Assembly (NCBI RefSeq): GCF_014207095.1
Contig: NZ_JACHBG010000017.1
Coordinates: 55,327 to 119,326 of the forward strand
DNA length: 64,000 nucleotides
Origin: Martinezella lusitana
Lineage (GTDB): Bacteria; Pseudomonadota; Alphaproteobacteria; Rhizobiales; Rhizobiaceae
Reading direction: 5' to 3'
Positions 27,599 through 36,886 of the stretch are shown here, piece after piece. The number at the start of each line of letters is the position of its first letter. Position 1 is the first letter of the stretch. The translations under genes were made by a program, and so were the position numbers. The notes under the pieces are model-generated. The model did no database searches. It worked only from the letters and a program-made list of their open reading frames with translations, and was not told the DNA's origin.

Positions 27599-28447
27599 AT
27601 GACCAATAGCTCCGCTCAGCCCGCCACGCTCAATTATGACGAACCGGCCGCCTTGTCGTTCTTCACCACTGGTGATGGCGTTAAGGTCGCTTACAGGATC
27701 GATGGCCCGGAGGACCGCCCAGCGCTTATCCTTTCCAACTCTATCGCGACTGACTTACACATGTGGGATCTCCAGATCCCAACCTTGGCCGCGCATTTTC
27801 GGGTTATCCGCTATGATTACCGCGGTCACGGCGGCTCCGATGTTCCGGCTGGCGCCTATTCGGACGGGCGGCTTGGCCGCGACGTGCTGGAGCTGATGGA
27901 TTGGCTCGGGATCGAACGGGCACATTTCCTCGGCCTGTCCCTGGGTGGCTGGGTCGGCCAATGGCTTGCCATCCATGCGCCGGAACGCATCGACCGTCTG
28001 ATCCTCAGCAATACGTCTTCCTATCTCGGTCCGGCAGAGAACTTCGACCGGTCGATAGCCGCAACGCTGGCCGCGGCGGATATGCAGGAAACTGCCGAAA
28101 CCTTTCTCGGCAACTGGTTTCCGAAGCCAATACTTGCAGAGAATGGACCTGTTGTGCGCCAATTTCGCGACGTATTGCTGAATACATCGCGCCAGGGCCT
28201 TGCCGGCCTGTTTGCCGCCGTGCGCGACGCCGACATGCGCCGCACGATCACGCTTATCCAAAGCCCGACGCTGGTGATTGCGGGAGAGTTCGATACCGTG
28301 ACCTCACATGCGATGGGTGAAGCGATCGCCAACACGATCCCCGGAGCGAGACTGAAAACCTTCCGGTCCGTGCACTTCTCCAATATCGAATTTGCGCAGG
28401 AGTTCGGCGAGGAAGTCGTAGCGTTTCTCGATCCGCAATCGATCTGA
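27599..28447 (+). CDS. Alpha/beta hydrolase, 3-oxoadipate enol-lactonase-like
   Basis: 282 residues from ATG 27599 (GAAGG 8 bases upstream; a GTG 15 bases earlier is also in frame). Alpha/beta-hydrolase hallmarks are present: RVIRYDYRGHGGSDVP after strand 4, nucleophile elbow FLGLSLGGWVGQWLA (Ser in GLSLGG), acid SPTLVIAGEFDTVT, and base histidine FRSVHFSNIEFAQEF. The overall pattern matches PcaD/3-oxoadipate enol-lactonase and its many paralogues; without pca genes nearby the substrate is uncertain. Likely controlled by the divergent LysR protein. Confidence 0.82.
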   Translation: MTNSSAQPATLNYDEPAALSFFTTGDGVKVAYRIDGPEDRPALILSNSIATDLHMWDLQIPTLAAHFRVIRYDYRGHGGSDVPAGAYSDGRLGRDVLELMDWLGIERAHFLGLSLGGWVGQWLAIHAPERIDRLILSNTSSYLGPAENFDRSIAATLAAADMQETAETFLGNWFPKPILAENGPVVRQFRDVLLNTSRQGLAGLFAAVRDADMRRTITLIQSPTLVIAGEFDTVTSHAMGEAIANTIPGARLKTFRSVHFSNIEFAQEFGEEVVAFLDPQSI

Positions 28448-28619
28448 GTTTCTGTGATAGGTCCCGACGAAGCCCGGAGAGCGCTGTAGACTGCGCGAAC
28501 TTCGTGCGGCGCTTTCTGGGGGCGCTCTTTGAAGGCACTGAATAGATTTCAACGTTCGTCATGACCTGCCTCGCGGCTCTCTTGGGCCGCAGGCGACGAC
28601 GAAGGTAATCCTTTAGACG

Positions 28620-29237
28620 GTGAATTTCGTGACAATTGATTTGATGGATTTGTCTCTTTTTTCGCTTGCTGCGGTAATCCTGCTTGGGTCGCCTGGACCT
28701 GCCATCGCGGCGCTTATCGCCGTTGGCAAAGAGCGGGGATTTCTCCACGGCCTGCGCTTTTATGCCGGCCTGCAGATAGGTTTGGCTGTTGCTGCTGGCG
28801 TCAGCGCCGCAGGTCTCTTTTCGGCATTTGCGGCTATTCCGGGCGCTACGAAGACGATGATGTTCATCGCGACGGCCTATTTGCTCTATCTCTCTTACAA
28901 GATCGCTTTCGCCCCGGTTGGGGCAAGCGAGACGGAGGCTGGATCGAGCTTCGCTTCGACGGTGGCTGGTGGAGTGCTCCTAGGCGTTACGAATCCGAAG
29001 GCCTATATTGCCTTTGCATCTCTGATGGCGTCTTACGCGATCGTCCGGCTGGACACGGTAGCGGACATGTCGATCAAGTGGATTATCTGCGTTGTCGTTA
29101 TGATCGTTGTCGACCTTGCCTGGCTATGGGCCGGCGTCGTCTTAGGCCGGGTCGACCTCGAGCCAACGACCGAGAGGACGATCAATGTCTTGATGGGCGG
29201 CACGATCCTCGCTACTGCATTGATGGCCATTCTGTAA
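28620..29237 (+). CDS. LysE-family exporter; last codon and stop completed by the transposon
   Basis: 205 residues, about six membrane helices. LysE/RhtB features include LGSPGPAIAALIAVGKERGFLHGLRFYAGLQIGLAVAAG (about 22-60) and GVLLGVTNPKAYIAFASLMASY. It exports amino acids or related small molecules. The start is a GTG at 28620; ATG 28644 is an alternative. The Tn7-like element begins at 29233, inside the final CTG codon. The original 3' end, still seen on the far side at 63844, reads CATTCTGTAG, while the junction reads CATTCTGTAA, so the protein still ends Ala-Ile-Leu and only TAG became TAA. Confidence 0.87.
   Translation: MNFVTIDLMDLSLFSLAAVILLGSPGPAIAALIAVGKERGFLHGLRFYAGLQIGLAVAAGVSAAGLFSAFAAIPGATKTMMFIATAYLLYLSYKIAFAPVGASETEAGSSFASTVAGGVLLGVTNPKAYIAFASLMASYAIVRLDTVADMSIKWIICVVVMIVVDLAWLWAGVVLGRVDLEPTTERTINVLMGGTILATALMAIL
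29228..29232. repeat. Target-site duplication, left copy (CATTC)
   Basis: Identical to 63844-63848. Because the target continued TGTA, which is also how the transposon begins, the direct repeat extends to 9 bp (CATTCTGTA); 5 bp is the standard length for Tn7-like elements. Confidence 0.9.
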
Positions 29238-29337
29238 AAACGGAACCAAGTATGGCCCAAACGGGTGCCAAAACCCCCGGTTTTCCGGCATAAACGGAGT
29301 ATGCGTGGCCCGAACCAGAACGTAGCGTGGCCCAGAA
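29233..29337 (+). repeat. Transposon left end: TIR and three transposase-binding-type repeats
   Basis: The 30-bp TIR is 29233-29262. Repeats TGGCCCAAAC (29253), TGGCCCGAAC (29306) and TGGCCCAGAA (29328) are in the same orientation. Each is preceded by GTA or GTATGCG-like bases and resembles an array of TnsB-binding sites. Spacing is uneven (53 and 22 bp). Confidence 0.85.
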
Positions 29338-29347
29338 TTTTCGGGCA

Positions 29348-29375
29348 CAAAAAAAGCCGGGTCATCGACCCGGCT
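29348..29375 (-). terminator. Terminator of the tns operon at the left end
   Basis: A 9-bp stem, AGCCGGGTC/GACCCGGCT with a 3-base loop (29355-29375), is followed on the minus strand by seven T residues. It lies 22 bases beyond the tniQ stop, between tniQ and the transposon end, and would stop transposase transcripts before they run antisense into lysE. Confidence 0.9.
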
Positions 29376-29396
29376 GGCAAAAATCAAACTTGATTT

Positions 29397-30323
29397 CTAG
29401 TAGGGCAGTTCAGAAGTCAAAGTCGGATGTTTCCAACGTGCCGCATTTTCCAAATACCTGAGCAGCTCGGTGTACCCGGGTTGGTCTGCTCTCTCCAGCA
29501 ACTCTACGGACAGCCGCCCCAGAAGCATCGATAACGAGATCTTTCGGCGTATCGGTTTTAAATCGAAAAATGGGTCAAGTGCGGAGTCTAATGCCTGCTC
29601 ACCCCGGGATACCATTGCGTATCCAATGTCAGAAACCTCAACCCAATCATCATCATCAAATTCTTCTAGCTCTGGTTCTCGGCCATACTTGGCGACTGCG
29701 CCGAGCAATTGGGTGAAATGGGCCGCTGATTGTAAGGGAAATTTATCGAGCCAATTTCCGTGGGGCGGACCACCTCGCAATCGGTTCACCACGTAATCTT
29801 GGAAGCCAGCAGGCCTCGTTGAGCGCGGCCCGGCGAGGTTTTCAAGATCGGCGATCGCTGTTCGCAGTTGGGCAGAGAAATCTGACGCCTTCAGCCTGTC
29901 GCCGGATACCGTCTGCAACCGAATCCCATGCTCCGGGCAAGTGTGCACAAACTTCATCATCCATTCGACGCGTCCAAAAGCACGGTGGAGACGTCGCGCT
30001 GGGCCGATGTCATTTGCCACGCAGGCCGGACAAAAACGACAGCGATCTGTTTCGAGAAATTCGCGCGAAAATGTTCCTCCTGGAGTTTCCACGAATTCCC
30101 TGCTCTGTATGACGACACCGTCTGCTGGACGACCCTGCCTACTTCCAAGCAGGGCGCAAAACACGTTCACGTCGGTTTCCCAGCCTTCGGCCAACCGTCC
30201 AAAGTTGAAACCGAAATGCGACGCGAATTCTGCGGCGCTCTCGATACCATTCAGCGCGGCGATACGAGAGCAGTAGCTGGCCAAGGTCTCATTTGGCTGA
30301 AAGGGGACCGTCAACGAAAGCAT
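29397..30323 (-). CDS. tniQ: TniQ/TnsD-like target-selection protein
   Basis: 308 residues from ATG 30323 (GAGG about 9 bases upstream). The N-terminal TniQ domain (PF06527) begins LTVPFQPNETLASYCSRIAALNG and includes a Cys-rich zinc-binding segment, CRFCPACVANDIGP...HTCPEHG (about 92-132), with the fourth ligand position as CxxC...CxxH. In Tn7-like elements TniQ/TnsD proteins choose the insertion site. This one is short, nearer to TniQ of Tn5053/Tn6022-type elements than to 500-residue TnsD. It is the last gene of the tns operon. It is the only TniQ seen, so it probably directs insertion at the lysE 3' end. Confidence 0.88.
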   Translation of the reverse strand: MLSLTVPFQPNETLASYCSRIAALNGIESAAEFASHFGFNFGRLAEGWETDVNVFCALLGSRQGRPADGVVIQSREFVETPGGTFSREFLETDRCRFCPACVANDIGPARRLHRAFGRVEWMMKFVHTCPEHGIRLQTVSGDRLKASDFSAQLRTAIADLENLAGPRSTRPAGFQDYVVNRLRGGPPHGNWLDKFPLQSAAHFTQLLGAVAKYGREPELEEFDDDDWVEVSDIGYAMVSRGEQALDSALDPFFDLKPIRRKISLSMLLGRLSVELLERADQPGYTELLRYLENAARWKHPTLTSELPY

Positions 30324-30339
30324 TCTGAACCTCAGCAAC

Positions 30340-31386
30340 TTACTTTTTGCGAGACCTTGCGAACTTCTCCAAACGCGCATTCGCCTCGCGATGAGAGGCG
30401 TCGTACGGCCTGGTATCCTTCCAATTCTTTACAAGAAAAACGTTGCGGTCCGGCTCAAATCCAGTGTTGTTTTCGAAGCAGTTTGCAAACTGTTGGTTAG
30501 TGACGACGGTTTGGTCACCGTCGATTGCTTCTTCGACAGCGCCACGGATCATCTGGACAATGGTGCCGAAATCCCGGTCGCATCCATGGATCAAACGCTT
30601 GATGAATTCCTCGTCCTCGTGAAGTGCGGTAGACAGCTCGGCATGGTCGAAGATGATCATACGCGTCACTTCCGCGATTGTTGCTTCACCGGAGGTCCCA
30701 GTCATCTTCGAGAAAGGAATAACCGTCGAGCGGTTCGCCAACTGTTTTATAGCCAGGAACTGATCGAGAGGCTCGACGCCTGCCAGTACGATCCTGAGTG
30801 GCCAGTCAGGCATCTGGACCAAATTTTTCAGAGAGTTTGCGATTTTGGTGATTTCGACGCCATTGGCGGCGTCGACCGCATGCTGTGCCTCGTCGATGAT
30901 CAAGAACATCACTTCATGCGCCTTCAACACATCTCGGAAGGTCTTCCACATCAAATTTTCGCGGAGAGTGCTTCGCACGGGATATCCCAACGCATGCAAA
31001 CCCTCATACGCTAAAAGACGGGGAGTGCAGGGGCTCGGAGCAGTCATCATCAAGACAGGAGATTTTGTATTCCCGTCTTCATCGACATAAGGCCGCATCG
31101 CGACCGTTTCGGCAGTGTGCCTCAACAGTGCGGTCGTCTTGCCAGCACCGGATTCGCCACAGACGGCAACAATTCTGCGCTTATCGGGCTTGGCCACCTC
31201 GTCGAGATTAACGACAGCAATGCTTTCGACCATCGCTTTGAAGGCCTTTTTGAGCCTCTGGTCCCGTGAGAGGCCAATATAACGACCGTTCATCCGAGCG
31301 ACGCGGTCGGCCTTCAAAAGTACATCGTGTGGCATCAGTGCCCGAATACGGGCGATTGCTGCCCGCTGAGATTGAGAGATATCCAA
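30340..31386 (-). CDS. tnsC: TnsC/TniB AAA+ transposition regulator
   Basis: 348 residues from a TTG start with AAAGGAG 7 bases upstream. AAA+ ATPase: Walker A GESGAGKTT (77-85), Walker B MFLIIDEAQHA (160-170), sensor-like IVLAGVEPLDQFL and arginine-rich region ANRSTVIPFSKM. It links the TniQ-marked target to the transposase and imposes target immunity in the family. It lies 16 bases upstream of tniQ and 60 bases downstream of tnsB. Confidence 0.93.
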   Translation of the reverse strand: MDISQSQRAAIARIRALMPHDVLLKADRVARMNGRYIGLSRDQRLKKAFKAMVESIAVVNLDEVAKPDKRRIVAVCGESGAGKTTALLRHTAETVAMRPYVDEDGNTKSPVLMMTAPSPCTPRLLAYEGLHALGYPVRSTLRENLMWKTFRDVLKAHEVMFLIIDEAQHAVDAANGVEITKIANSLKNLVQMPDWPLRIVLAGVEPLDQFLAIKQLANRSTVIPFSKMTGTSGEATIAEVTRMIIFDHAELSTALHEDEEFIKRLIHGCDRDFGTIVQMIRGAVEEAIDGDQTVVTNQQFANCFENNTGFEPDRNVFLVKNWKDTRPYDASHREANARLEKFARSRKK

Positions 31387-31446
31387 AGCGCGCTCCTTTA
31401 GAACGAAAACATTGATAAGTTTGAAACGGGTAGGGGGCGGGCCGGA

Positions 31447-33651
31447 TCAGAGATTGAAGCCTGGATCGAGAAGATTTCCGCTAACAGGGTTAGGCGCTGT
31501 TTTAGCAACCGGGTTTTGAGTTTGCGCGTTTTCAGCAGACTGCTGAATACCGTGCATGTCCCACTGTTTGATCAGTGAAGAGATATCGGCCTCCTCGACC
31601 TGGGCCTGCTCCTCGGAGCGCTTGCGCTCGACGAATTCGACCTGGTAGGCGACCTGCTTCTCGAAACGAAGGATATCGCGCTCGGTCAGGACTGCGCTCC
31701 CAAGTTCCGCTTCGGCACGCGCCACTTCCGCCTGGTCACGAAGCCACGACTTCGTCCGCCGGGCGATCTCCAAGGAAACCTCAGCATTCTTGCGGTTCGT
31801 GAGATTGAGGCGCTGATTGAAAGCGAGCCACTTCCAAAGGCTCATTCCGGCGATCTCTTCGTGGTCCGCCGGAACGGTCAACCAACCCTCAGGATGACGA
31901 ACCGAAATCGCCCCAAGGTCGAACCGGTCAAACCTCACTTCCAAGCTGACGTCGCTTTCACGAAACAGGGCCTGGAGTTTGCTGGAAGTATAAAGAATGC
32001 CGAGAATGCGGATGCCGCCCTTGGAAATCTTGCGATTTACCTGGATGCCAAACACGCTGCGGCGAAGACGGGGGGACAGCGGCGGTGTCGGCTTGTAAAA
32101 CTTCCGCAAGCGCAGCCATGCATTACGTGGTGTCTCACCGTTCAGCCCCTCATGGGGCGTGTTGTGGAAGACGTCGACAACATAGCGCATCAGGAGTTCG
32201 GCGGCCTTATGAAAGACGATGCTTGCCTCTTTCTCAGCATCGTAGTCGCCTTTTTCAGCGGGCGAACCCCAGGTCCTCCCGGTTAAGCTCAACAATGCCT
32301 GTCGGTTCAACGTCCTGAACCACCGCTCCAAAGTTCCGCGTGCCGCTGCATCACCTGCCTTCGGTTGGAAGAGGCACCCACCGATATCATTTGTAGCGGT
32401 ACGAAGCTCTTTGCTGGCGAGCCAGGTCGCAGAGTCGACCGGGACTTCTTGAGGAACGCCGTCCATATCCCACGGTGTTTCGCAGCCGATGCTCCTCGCC
32501 AATTCTGACTTATCGCGCGTCACCATCTCCAAAGCGCAGATCGCACTTGATGTGTTTGGGGCGGTGTGGTGGATGCGCAGACCCACGATACATTTCGTTG
32601 CGACATCCTTCGCGGCCGTAATATAGAGTCGTACCCGCGCGACGACGTTGCGCTCTTTTTGACTGAGGTTGTCCCAGTCTTCGGCTTGGACCAGAAGCGT
32701 CTGCAGGTCGATGGAGCATTCATCGATTTCAACACGTTCGAGTGGCCTCAGAACATCCACACCTCCCATAATGGCGGAATACCGAGCCAAGGCGGCGTCT
32801 GAGCCATGCTGCCCAAGAGTTACATGCGCCCGAGGAAGCTTGTGGATGCGCGAGGAGAACGTATCGATATCCGGGACGCGCAAGTCTTTCAGGGCAGTTG
32901 CGCCCAACGCGATATTCTTTGCCCTGCGCTCCTGGTTTGCCGTCTCGACGGCTTTTTTGAGCATGGCGTGCAGCTCTTTGATCGGGAGCCGATCCTTCGA
33001 AGCGTACATCCAGACATGCTTGTTGATATGCTCAAGCTCTTCGGGCGTGAAATATTCCCGGCGGTATTTCGCGCTACTTTTGTTCAACAGGGCGATTGCA
33101 TCGAAATTACCCTCTTCGAATTTTTGAACCCACCGACGCAAACTGCGGGGAGACGGTGGCGCAGGAAGCTGCGGCGCGGTTCGGTGCGTTTTTCCTGCAG
33201 CTTTGTGACGTTCATCGGACTCCTTCTGAAGCCTCGCCTGCGTCTTCATAATGTAATCGGAAAGCTTAGCCTCCGAGCGCGAAAGGAGGTCGTCGGCCGC
33301 TTCGTCACGCAGGAAACGCGCACACCATTCATGCTTTTCGAGGACCTCCTGCTGCTGAGCAGGCTTCAGGTTACTGAGCAACTCGGTTTCGGAGAGATTA
33401 CCCTCGTTGGGCGAGGACCGACGGCCCGGAAGGTAGCCCATGGGGTCGCGCTTATTGTCGAACGCCTGTGACACCGATTCATACGTAAAAAATTCGGGCG
33501 GCAGGTCGTCATCGACACGCTGGAACCAGTAACCCGTGTTTGTGGTACTCATCCAGCGATAGATTGCGTGTTTGTATTCGACGCGATCACCGCGATTGAA
33601 CTCGAAAAGTTGGACGTGGTGTGCATGGCCTGGGCGTACGAGCATGTTCAT
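31447..33651 (-). CDS. tnsB: TnsB/TniA DDE transposase (Mu/rve type)
   Basis: 734 residues. After N-terminal DNA-binding helices (PSPRSLRRWVQKFEEGNFDAIALLNK, about 167-192) comes a retroviral-integrase-like core: VEIDECSID (Asp310), EVPVDSATWLASKEL (Asp406) and GTLERWFRTLNRQ (Glu442), the expected DDE triad. A Mu-transposase beta-barrel region (VRHPEGWLTVPADHE) and a charged coiled C-terminal tail, which contacts TnsC in the family, follow. A strong AAGGAGATCGAA site precedes ATG 33651. It cuts and joins the 3' ends of the element. Confidence 0.94.
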   Translation of the reverse strand: MNMLVRPGHAHHVQLFEFNRGDRVEYKHAIYRWMSTTNTGYWFQRVDDDLPPEFFTYESVSQAFDNKRDPMGYLPGRRSSPNEGNLSETELLSNLKPAQQQEVLEKHEWCARFLRDEAADDLLSRSEAKLSDYIMKTQARLQKESDERHKAAGKTHRTAPQLPAPPSPRSLRRWVQKFEEGNFDAIALLNKSSAKYRREYFTPEELEHINKHVWMYASKDRLPIKELHAMLKKAVETANQERRAKNIALGATALKDLRVPDIDTFSSRIHKLPRAHVTLGQHGSDAALARYSAIMGGVDVLRPLERVEIDECSIDLQTLLVQAEDWDNLSQKERNVVARVRLYITAAKDVATKCIVGLRIHHTAPNTSSAICALEMVTRDKSELARSIGCETPWDMDGVPQEVPVDSATWLASKELRTATNDIGGCLFQPKAGDAAARGTLERWFRTLNRQALLSLTGRTWGSPAEKGDYDAEKEASIVFHKAAELLMRYVVDVFHNTPHEGLNGETPRNAWLRLRKFYKPTPPLSPRLRRSVFGIQVNRKISKGGIRILGILYTSSKLQALFRESDVSLEVRFDRFDLGAISVRHPEGWLTVPADHEEIAGMSLWKWLAFNQRLNLTNRKNAEVSLEIARRTKSWLRDQAEVARAEAELGSAVLTERDILRFEKQVAYQVEFVERKRSEEQAQVEEADISSLIKQWDMHGIQQSAENAQTQNPVAKTAPNPVSGNLLDPGFNL

Positions 33652-33787
33652 TTCGATCTCCTTTTTTTTTGGGACGCAGGTGTCCGTTCCGCTTGAGGCG
33701 GATCAAATCCATCAGACATTTTCGGAAGGCCGGAGTTGAGTGCGTCGCCCTAAGGCGGATGCGCGGCCAATGTTTTGCAACCGTGCA

Positions 33788-34666
33788 TCATGCGATTACC
33801 TCGCCTTCATAGACCCGAACCCAGGGAGCATCGACGAGTTTGCGAGCCGGTTCAGCCAGCTCAATCACGCCGTCGTAGAGAAGACACCAGATTGCATTCA
33901 GTCCATCGGCGAAGCGCTCGAATTTGCGGGCCAAGGCATAGGCACTGACGACGCCATGGGCATCCGCGATGATCGTGCGCATGCGGGCGCAATCTTGTTC
34001 GTTGCGAATTTTCAAGGCCCGAAGTGTGGCTTTCGCATTCCAAGCGCGATCCCGGGTGAGGGTGCGGTCGGTCACAAGGAATGCGGCGTCCGCGAAACCA
34101 GGAAGGTTGGGCTTGGTCCGCCCAATGATGTTCTCGATCTCAGTCGACTCGACCTTGTCGAACGGTTTGACCGCAAACGCTAGACGGGTCCCGTTCTGCA
34201 GGGTTGCGCGGTAGTCGTAGGTGTGCTCGTGCATCCGACCGTCAGCTCCCAGATAAGGCACCGCAGGTGGCTGATCTTCAATGTCGATGACCAACCGATT
34301 GGACAGCAGATCAAGAGCGCAGTGCATTTCGTGCGTGCTGGCAAAGCTGACGGCGCGGTTCGTGCGCGTGTCGACGAGATAGCCGCGACTGTGAGCCTTT
34401 GTCCGAGCAGGCGGCAAACGGGTTGCCGTTGTCGGACCAGGCGGAACCCACAGGTCGATATTTTCGGTCTCTCCGTTATCATTAACGGCCGTGATCTGGA
34501 CGAGGCGGCCAGCAGGGATGAATTCCTCCTCAATCACCTTCTCGAAAATCGGCGGGCAATCGTCGATATAGTTGTCGATGCCATGCTCAACCTCGATCAT
34601 ATAGCGCAAGACCCGCTTCTGCTTCATTTCACGTCCCGTCCGAGCACATTCGTGCTGTAAATTCAT
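33788..34666 (-). CDS. tnsA: TnsA-like endonuclease
   Basis: 293 residues counted from ATG 34666; a TTG at 34687 and an ATG at 34628 are in the same frame. The PD-(D/E)XK-like TnsA fold is recognisable: AVSFASTHEMHCALDLLSNRLVIDIEDQP (Glu113), HEHTYDYRATL (Asp151) and RLAFAVKPFD (Lys167), followed by a C-terminal winged-helix part (about 205-290). TnsA cuts the 5' ends so that the element moves by cut-and-paste instead of cointegrate formation. First gene of the leftward tns operon, 136 bp before tnsB. Confidence 0.85.
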   Translation of the reverse strand: MNLQHECARTGREMKQKRVLRYMIEVEHGIDNYIDDCPPIFEKVIEEEFIPAGRLVQITAVNDNGETENIDLWVPPGPTTATRLPPARTKAHSRGYLVDTRTNRAVSFASTHEMHCALDLLSNRLVIDIEDQPPAVPYLGADGRMHEHTYDYRATLQNGTRLAFAVKPFDKVESTEIENIIGRTKPNLPGFADAAFLVTDRTLTRDRAWNAKATLRALKIRNEQDCARMRTIIADAHGVVSAYALARKFERFADGLNAIWCLLYDGVIELAEPARKLVDAPWVRVYEGEVIA

Positions 34667-34689
34667 TGCCTTAAAATCGCTGTTCAACG

Positions 34690-35241
34690 CGCCGCAAATC
34701 AGCGCGGCCGGAAGGTTTCAGCGAGATATTAGGACAGGGATGAATGAATGCCGGGACGCACCCAGGCCGTCATCGCGGAACATTCGTCCGGCGACCTGCT
34801 GACGGATTGCGGGCATGACGATGCCGTCCGAAAGGTCAATCGGACCGCAATCGGATTTGGTATCGACAGCTACTTTGACAGCGTTGTCCTGAGACAACTG
34901 CAGCCGGGAACCATTTCTCGGGATTTTCGACACGAACGACCTCCTACAACGACCCTACGTCTGTGGGAGGGATTTGCCGCAGCCTCTTGGCTCGGCATTG
35001 TAGGCCCAGCTAGAGGTTGTCGCGGTAAACCCGCTCCCATCCTGCTATTTGTAGGTCTACGCGCATCAATATCGCTTTCGCGTTCGTTTCGATGGTTCAA
35101 TAATGCACACCACCAGCACCTGGGGAAAGAGGCTCAAAGCTTTTTGTCCGACTTTCAGGCATTTTGGAGGAAACATGGTTAACGCTAGAGGGGTGGCGTA
35201 ACGTTTTGTCTGTTTCCGATACAGAATGATCTAATTTCGAG
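34690..35241. other. Interval between tnsA and the next gene; no convincing gene
   Basis: About 550 bases. A rightward frame at 34748-35182 and leftward frames here lack ribosome-binding sites and recognisable composition. The region probably holds the tns promoter. Confidence 0.5.
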
Positions 35242-35946
35242 TTACCACATTCTGCCAAAGGCCGTGTAACGGTCGTTCTCTTCCTCAAGTTTAGGTGTGA
35301 CTATGTGGCGAAGAGCTACGAGCGCCCTCAAGGTTGCCGCTCGATAGACCGGATCAACGACGAGTTCCGGATCGCCAATAGGGACCTCGGTGAAAAGCTG
35401 CGAGATGTCTTTTTTAGAGACCGCGATCCGGGCCAGGCAGGTTCGTTCCCTCATAATGTCAGGCATGCTCATCTTCTGCAGGGGCAAGGGATCGAGGCTA
35501 TTGACCGAAAAGATAAAACTCAGGCTGGGCTCATCGTCTTCTTCAAGTGAAGTGACGTAGACACCGGAGACGTACCTATCCATTTCATTTTTCAGATATA
35601 GACCGGCCCCGTAGCCAAAATGAGCGTAGAAGCAGGCCGGATAGGTTCCGTCCGGCAAACTATTGAATTCGATGGCCGTTGCATCGGCGAGTTCCTCCAT
35701 CAAGGCCGAAAAATCGAATATTCTTCTGCCCTTGTGCGCCCACCGGTTGATTGTATTGGTAATTGCCACGGAGTCATGGACGCGGCGGTCGAATTCCTCC
35801 TGAGGCAGTCCCGCATAGGCTTGTCGGCTGATCTCGTCCAACGTGTGCGAGGGGTTTTGCGCCTGCAGCGTCTGCAGACGCTCGCGGCATGTGTCGATAC
35901 TCTGGGTCAAGCGAACCGGATGGTACGTTTTGTTGATCAGGTTCAT
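35242..35946 (-). CDS. Hypothetical protein next to tnsA
   Basis: 234 residues with a strong start (GGGGTGAGAA before ATG 35946). No signal peptide or membrane segment. The N-terminal part is helical and charged (LIEERLQTL-like pattern, DEISRQAYAGLPQEEFDRRVHDS, about 38-60); the middle alternates beta-type segments (YPACFYAHFGYGAGLYLKNEMDRYVSGVYVTS, about 100-131). Not recognised. It reads in the same direction as the tns operon and is the first cargo gene, so it could be a transposition accessory gene or a cargo gene; no function is assigned. Confidence 0.7.
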   Translation of the reverse strand: MNLINKTYHPVRLTQSIDTCRERLQTLQAQNPSHTLDEISRQAYAGLPQEEFDRRVHDSVAITNTINRWAHKGRRIFDFSALMEELADATAIEFNSLPDGTYPACFYAHFGYGAGLYLKNEMDRYVSGVYVTSLEEDDEPSLSFIFSVNSLDPLPLQKMSMPDIMRERTCLARIAVSKKDISQLFTEVPIGDPELVVDPVYRAATLRALVALRHIVTPKLEEENDRYTAFGRMW

Positions 35947-35959
35947 TTCTCACCCCTTG

Positions 35960-36526
35960 CATTACGGGGACAGTGGCGCAACGGCCAGCAAGACACAAAG
36001 CTATGCAACTCGGTTAGGCTGCGTCAAAGCGACAACGCTTTCTCTACCTATCGCGTCAACAACTTGCCTTCATTCAAGAGGCAGATAATTCGCCTTTTGA
36101 GGCGGCGATCAAGACGACTCACGACTTGAGCCGATGCCAGATGGACCTATAGCTCGGAGGTGTATTTAGCAACTCATAACCTATCGATCATCAGTTCGAA
36201 ACTAACCGATCCGTTTGGGCTTTTCTTGCTCGCCACATACCTCTGAACTTTCGCCACTCAAATTGAACAAAACGCTCGCAGTGATAGCGAAATCAACGTT
36301 TCGAGCCGTTGCATGCCATATCATGTTGCGTTTGAGGGCGCTCAGAGTGGATGTGCCATCGCATATTGGTAAGGCGTTCAGTCCGAGATTGCAGTCAATC
36401 GAACGTCAAAATTTGAGTTTGCGCATGAATAAACAGCACCGAATGGTGGAATGGCAATTACTTTAAAGGCTTGCGGCCGACCAAAACCTCGATTGTGATA
36501 GAATCACATGCATCCGAGACTTTGTC
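35960..36526. other. Gene-poor interval, nothing identified
   Basis: About 570 bases. An 83-residue rightward frame (36215-36466) has no ribosome-binding site and no family resemblance. The segment is noticeably more AT-rich than the chromosome part of the window. Confidence 0.5.
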
Positions 36527-36886
36527 ATGCCGACCGAAAAATCCAATGAATGGTTGCCCGATCCGTTCGAAAACCTTCTACGATACGAAACGTCCGGCTC
36601 CGTGCGGATGGTAGGGACGATGTTGTCCACCGACAAAAAGTGGTTCGAAGCCAACCTCAGCGAGGAAAATCTATCTCGTTGCGCCAGCATCGCCGCTCGA
36701 CTGGATCAATGGAAAGCAATTGAAGCCGTACACGGCGAAGGCTCAGCTTTGAACCCCGATCATCAAGTTCTCGCAAATCTAATTTCGAGCGTCGAAAGTT
36801 GGAAGCGCGACTACGAGCCACTTCTTGCCAACGCCCATCGGTTTAAGGCCTTTATGGATGATAATTGGCTTTGGCACCAATCATGA
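36527..36886 (+). CDS. Small hypothetical protein
   Basis: 119 residues, acidic and helical, with a natural-looking composition (SNEWLPDPFENLLRYETSGSVRMVGTML, about 5-32; Trp-rich throughout). It overlaps the 3' end of the convergent gene at 36852 by 35 bp, so one of the two may be shorter or not expressed. No domain recognised. Its position beside the Gabija-like genes is the only hint of role. Confidence 0.5.
   Translation: MPTEKSNEWLPDPFENLLRYETSGSVRMVGTMLSTDKKWFEANLSEENLSRCASIAARLDQWKAIEAVHGEGSALNPDHQVLANLISSVESWKRDYEPLLANAHRFKAFMDDNWLWHQS

Noticed and set aside
29228..29236. 9-bp target-site duplication CATTCTGTA
   Set aside because: Taking 9 bp would remove TGTA from the left TIR and break its match with the right end; 5 bp with TGT...ACA ends is the family rule, and the extra 4 bp are target/end coincidence.
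34748..35182. 144-residue rightward frame
   Set aside because: No ribosome-binding site, unnatural composition and competing frames on the other strand.
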